Program-made: the position numbers and the translations under genes | DNA from: Planctomycetota bacterium | GTDB taxonomy: Bacteria; Planctomycetota; Phycisphaerae; Phycisphaerales; UBA1924 | Direction of reading: 5' to 3' | Assembly: GCA_023434205.1 (NCBI GenBank) | Contig: JAEYTB010000225.1 | Span: forward strand, 1-7,527 | Length of the DNA stretch: 7,527 nt | In this document: piece after piece, positions 7,301 to 7,527 of the stretch | Layout of the letters: each line of letters starts with the position of its first letter | Numbering within the stretch: the first letter of the stretch is position 1 | Notes under the pieces: generated by a model | What the model saw: the letters and a program-made list of their open reading frames with translations, nothing else | The model's database searches: none | What the model was told of the DNA's origin: nothing

Positions 7301-7527
7301 GCGCTTGAGCCTCGCCACACCCGTGTCCACGACGAACCGGATCCCGGGCACCGTGAGGGAGGTCTCCGCGACGTTGGTCGCGAGAATTACGCGGCGTTTG
7401 CCGCCCCGCGCGGGGTGGAAGACCTGGTCCTGCTGCTGGTCCGTCAGGCGCGAGTACAGCGGCAGCACCGCGGCGTCGATTCCCCGGCGTGTGACGGCGT
7501 CGCCCGCCAGCCTGATCTCGCGCTCGC
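4385..7527 (-). CDS. hrpA: HrpA-type DEAH-box ATP-dependent RNA helicase, N-terminus beyond the window
   Basis: This is a cytoplasmic 3'-to-5' RNA helicase; E. coli HrpA is about 1300 residues long and has been linked to mRNA processing and the rescue of stalled ribosomes. Here 1046 C-terminal residues are visible, numbered from the codon at 7525, so roughly 300 N-terminal residues with the P-loop and DEAH box are missing. The visible part starts ERE, the end of the GEREIR segment of the second RecA domain. Motif V is ATNVAETSLTVPG (49-61) and motif VI is QRAGRCGR (97-104) with its arginine fingers. An HA2 domain follows at about 130-235, then an OB-like region from about 340 (FDYRGVRGNV, FKKGPKWI), and then the long HrpA C-terminal region (DUF3418 type) with LPKGQRAELE and ELAEGRD landmarks. 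The end (QFRWALEELRVALLA) matches the usual HrpA terminus. Residues about 952-998 form a low-complexity linker. The long C-terminal half rules out the shorter HrpB. It is the first gene of the hrpA-waaA pair. Confidence 0.95.
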   Translation of the reverse strand, partial: EREIRLAGDAVTRRGIDAAVLPLYSRLTDQQQDQVFHPARGGKRRVILATNVAETSLTVPGIRFVVDTGVARLKRYDPVRKIERLPVEPISQASARQRAGRCGRVASGVCVRLYSEESWRQRPPFTDPEIRRTSLANVILQMRALGLGAVEDFPFLERPDAAAIKDGYETLFELGALDAASADGRLTEIGRRLGRVPLDVRVARMLLGAAGEGVLEPVLTLAAVLSIQDPRERPISRQEESDRAQAVFRDERSDFLTLLKLWDQYQHAADTLGGGALTGWCREHFLSAARMREWGELARQLRSVADELDLRDAGGSTRPLEDRIHRALLTGLISNVACREGDGSFDYRGVRGNVVQVFPGSALFKKGPKWIMAAEVVQTTRLYARTVSRIDPEWIEELAGHMFRHQVSDPHLDPQTGEPSAWERVTMSGIVVVPRRRAALAPLDASAARKLFIREALAGCVWQIDAPFMRHNRAVLEEARGLEARLRRRDVLAPAEHIAAWFDARVPAAVCDPATFERWRATWADDRGPLWLTLNDVLRGDARADAALFPDSLLLVPDAPNSAPLTYNFAQGKPDDGLTVTLSLLDLPRLPPQRAAWLVPGMLPQVVLGLLKLLPKGQRAELERKGSLEDVANACAGVMEFAAGGLEEALSEAVGVLYSVPIPPTAWALQGLPAHLRLRVRVMDDAGNELAEGRDVAELLKRLEPRVRKAQAAAAKASSERHAIKAWDFGPLPVPDEGETSPALIDAGDSVSLTRIAGARQAAAHTQLGLRRLFALAVRDEALYYVEALPRWEDMGRWYAQLGTPSELREQVIAVAAGRVFMEGQAPVTTREQFEARLLEGAGRLAVATREVGESIGKTLEARALVARRLSGGTPRIWAESVADIREHAAYLLARGFLHNLWWERLRHYPRYVGTLWERLLAMREEGRDANLTPLKVIVPHWKRYTGWVAAAMSGGRDAGVEEAPKGKGKPALPQARRAAPTVNTDAGEWAMRPGQLPPPVEQFRWALEELRVALLAPALHTGPAPTSADLDRLWASVAAMPGAPR

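Noticed and set aside
1..7527. tRNA, rRNA, CRISPR array, insertion sequence or phage genes
   Set aside because: Nothing in the non-coding gap resembles any of these, and the rest of the window is filled by three well-recognised genes.

Overview
The window is very GC-rich and carries three genes, all on the minus strand. The first gene in transcription order is cut by the right edge and the last is cut by the left edge. The best clue to the host is the N-terminus of the protease at the left: residues 26-36 read EPLEPRTLLSA, the LEPR-XLL motif found near the start of many secreted planctomycete proteins. With the high GC, this points to a planctomycete, perhaps a Phycisphaerae-like one; the class is inference.

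Reading in the direction of transcription (right to left): (1) 7527-4385, the C-terminal three quarters of an HrpA-type DEAH-box RNA helicase. It starts just after the GER of helicase motif IV and runs through motifs V and VI, HA2, an OB-like fold and the long HrpA C-terminal region. (2) 4388-3108, a complete Kdo (lipid A) transferase of the WaaA/KdtA family. Its ATG shares four bases with the hrpA stop (ATGA), so the two genes are probably co-transcribed and translationally coupled. (3) A 241-bp non-coding gap, 3107-2867. It holds a hairpin right after waaA, two adjacent 15-bp imperfect repeats, and a perfect stem-loop next to a good Shine-Dalgarno site. (4) 2866-1, a large secreted subtilisin-like (S8) protease with complete catalytic residues, followed by an Ig-like region, a PPC domain, a P-domain and the start of a second PPC-like repeat. 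It runs off the left edge.

The genes do not form an obvious pathway. HrpA acts on RNA and ribosomes in the cytoplasm, WaaA at the inner face of the cytoplasmic membrane in LPS core assembly, and the protease outside the cytoplasm. The hrpA-waaA coupling looks like a lineage-level operon arrangement. The protease probably has its own promoter, although I could not place one with confidence.

I did not find a convincing new biological system. The points that most merit a second look are a perfect 11-bp inverted repeat inside the last codons of waaA, the variant active-site-region motifs of this WaaA, the small structured elements in front of the protease, and the export route of a LEPR-XLL protein without a classical signal peptide.
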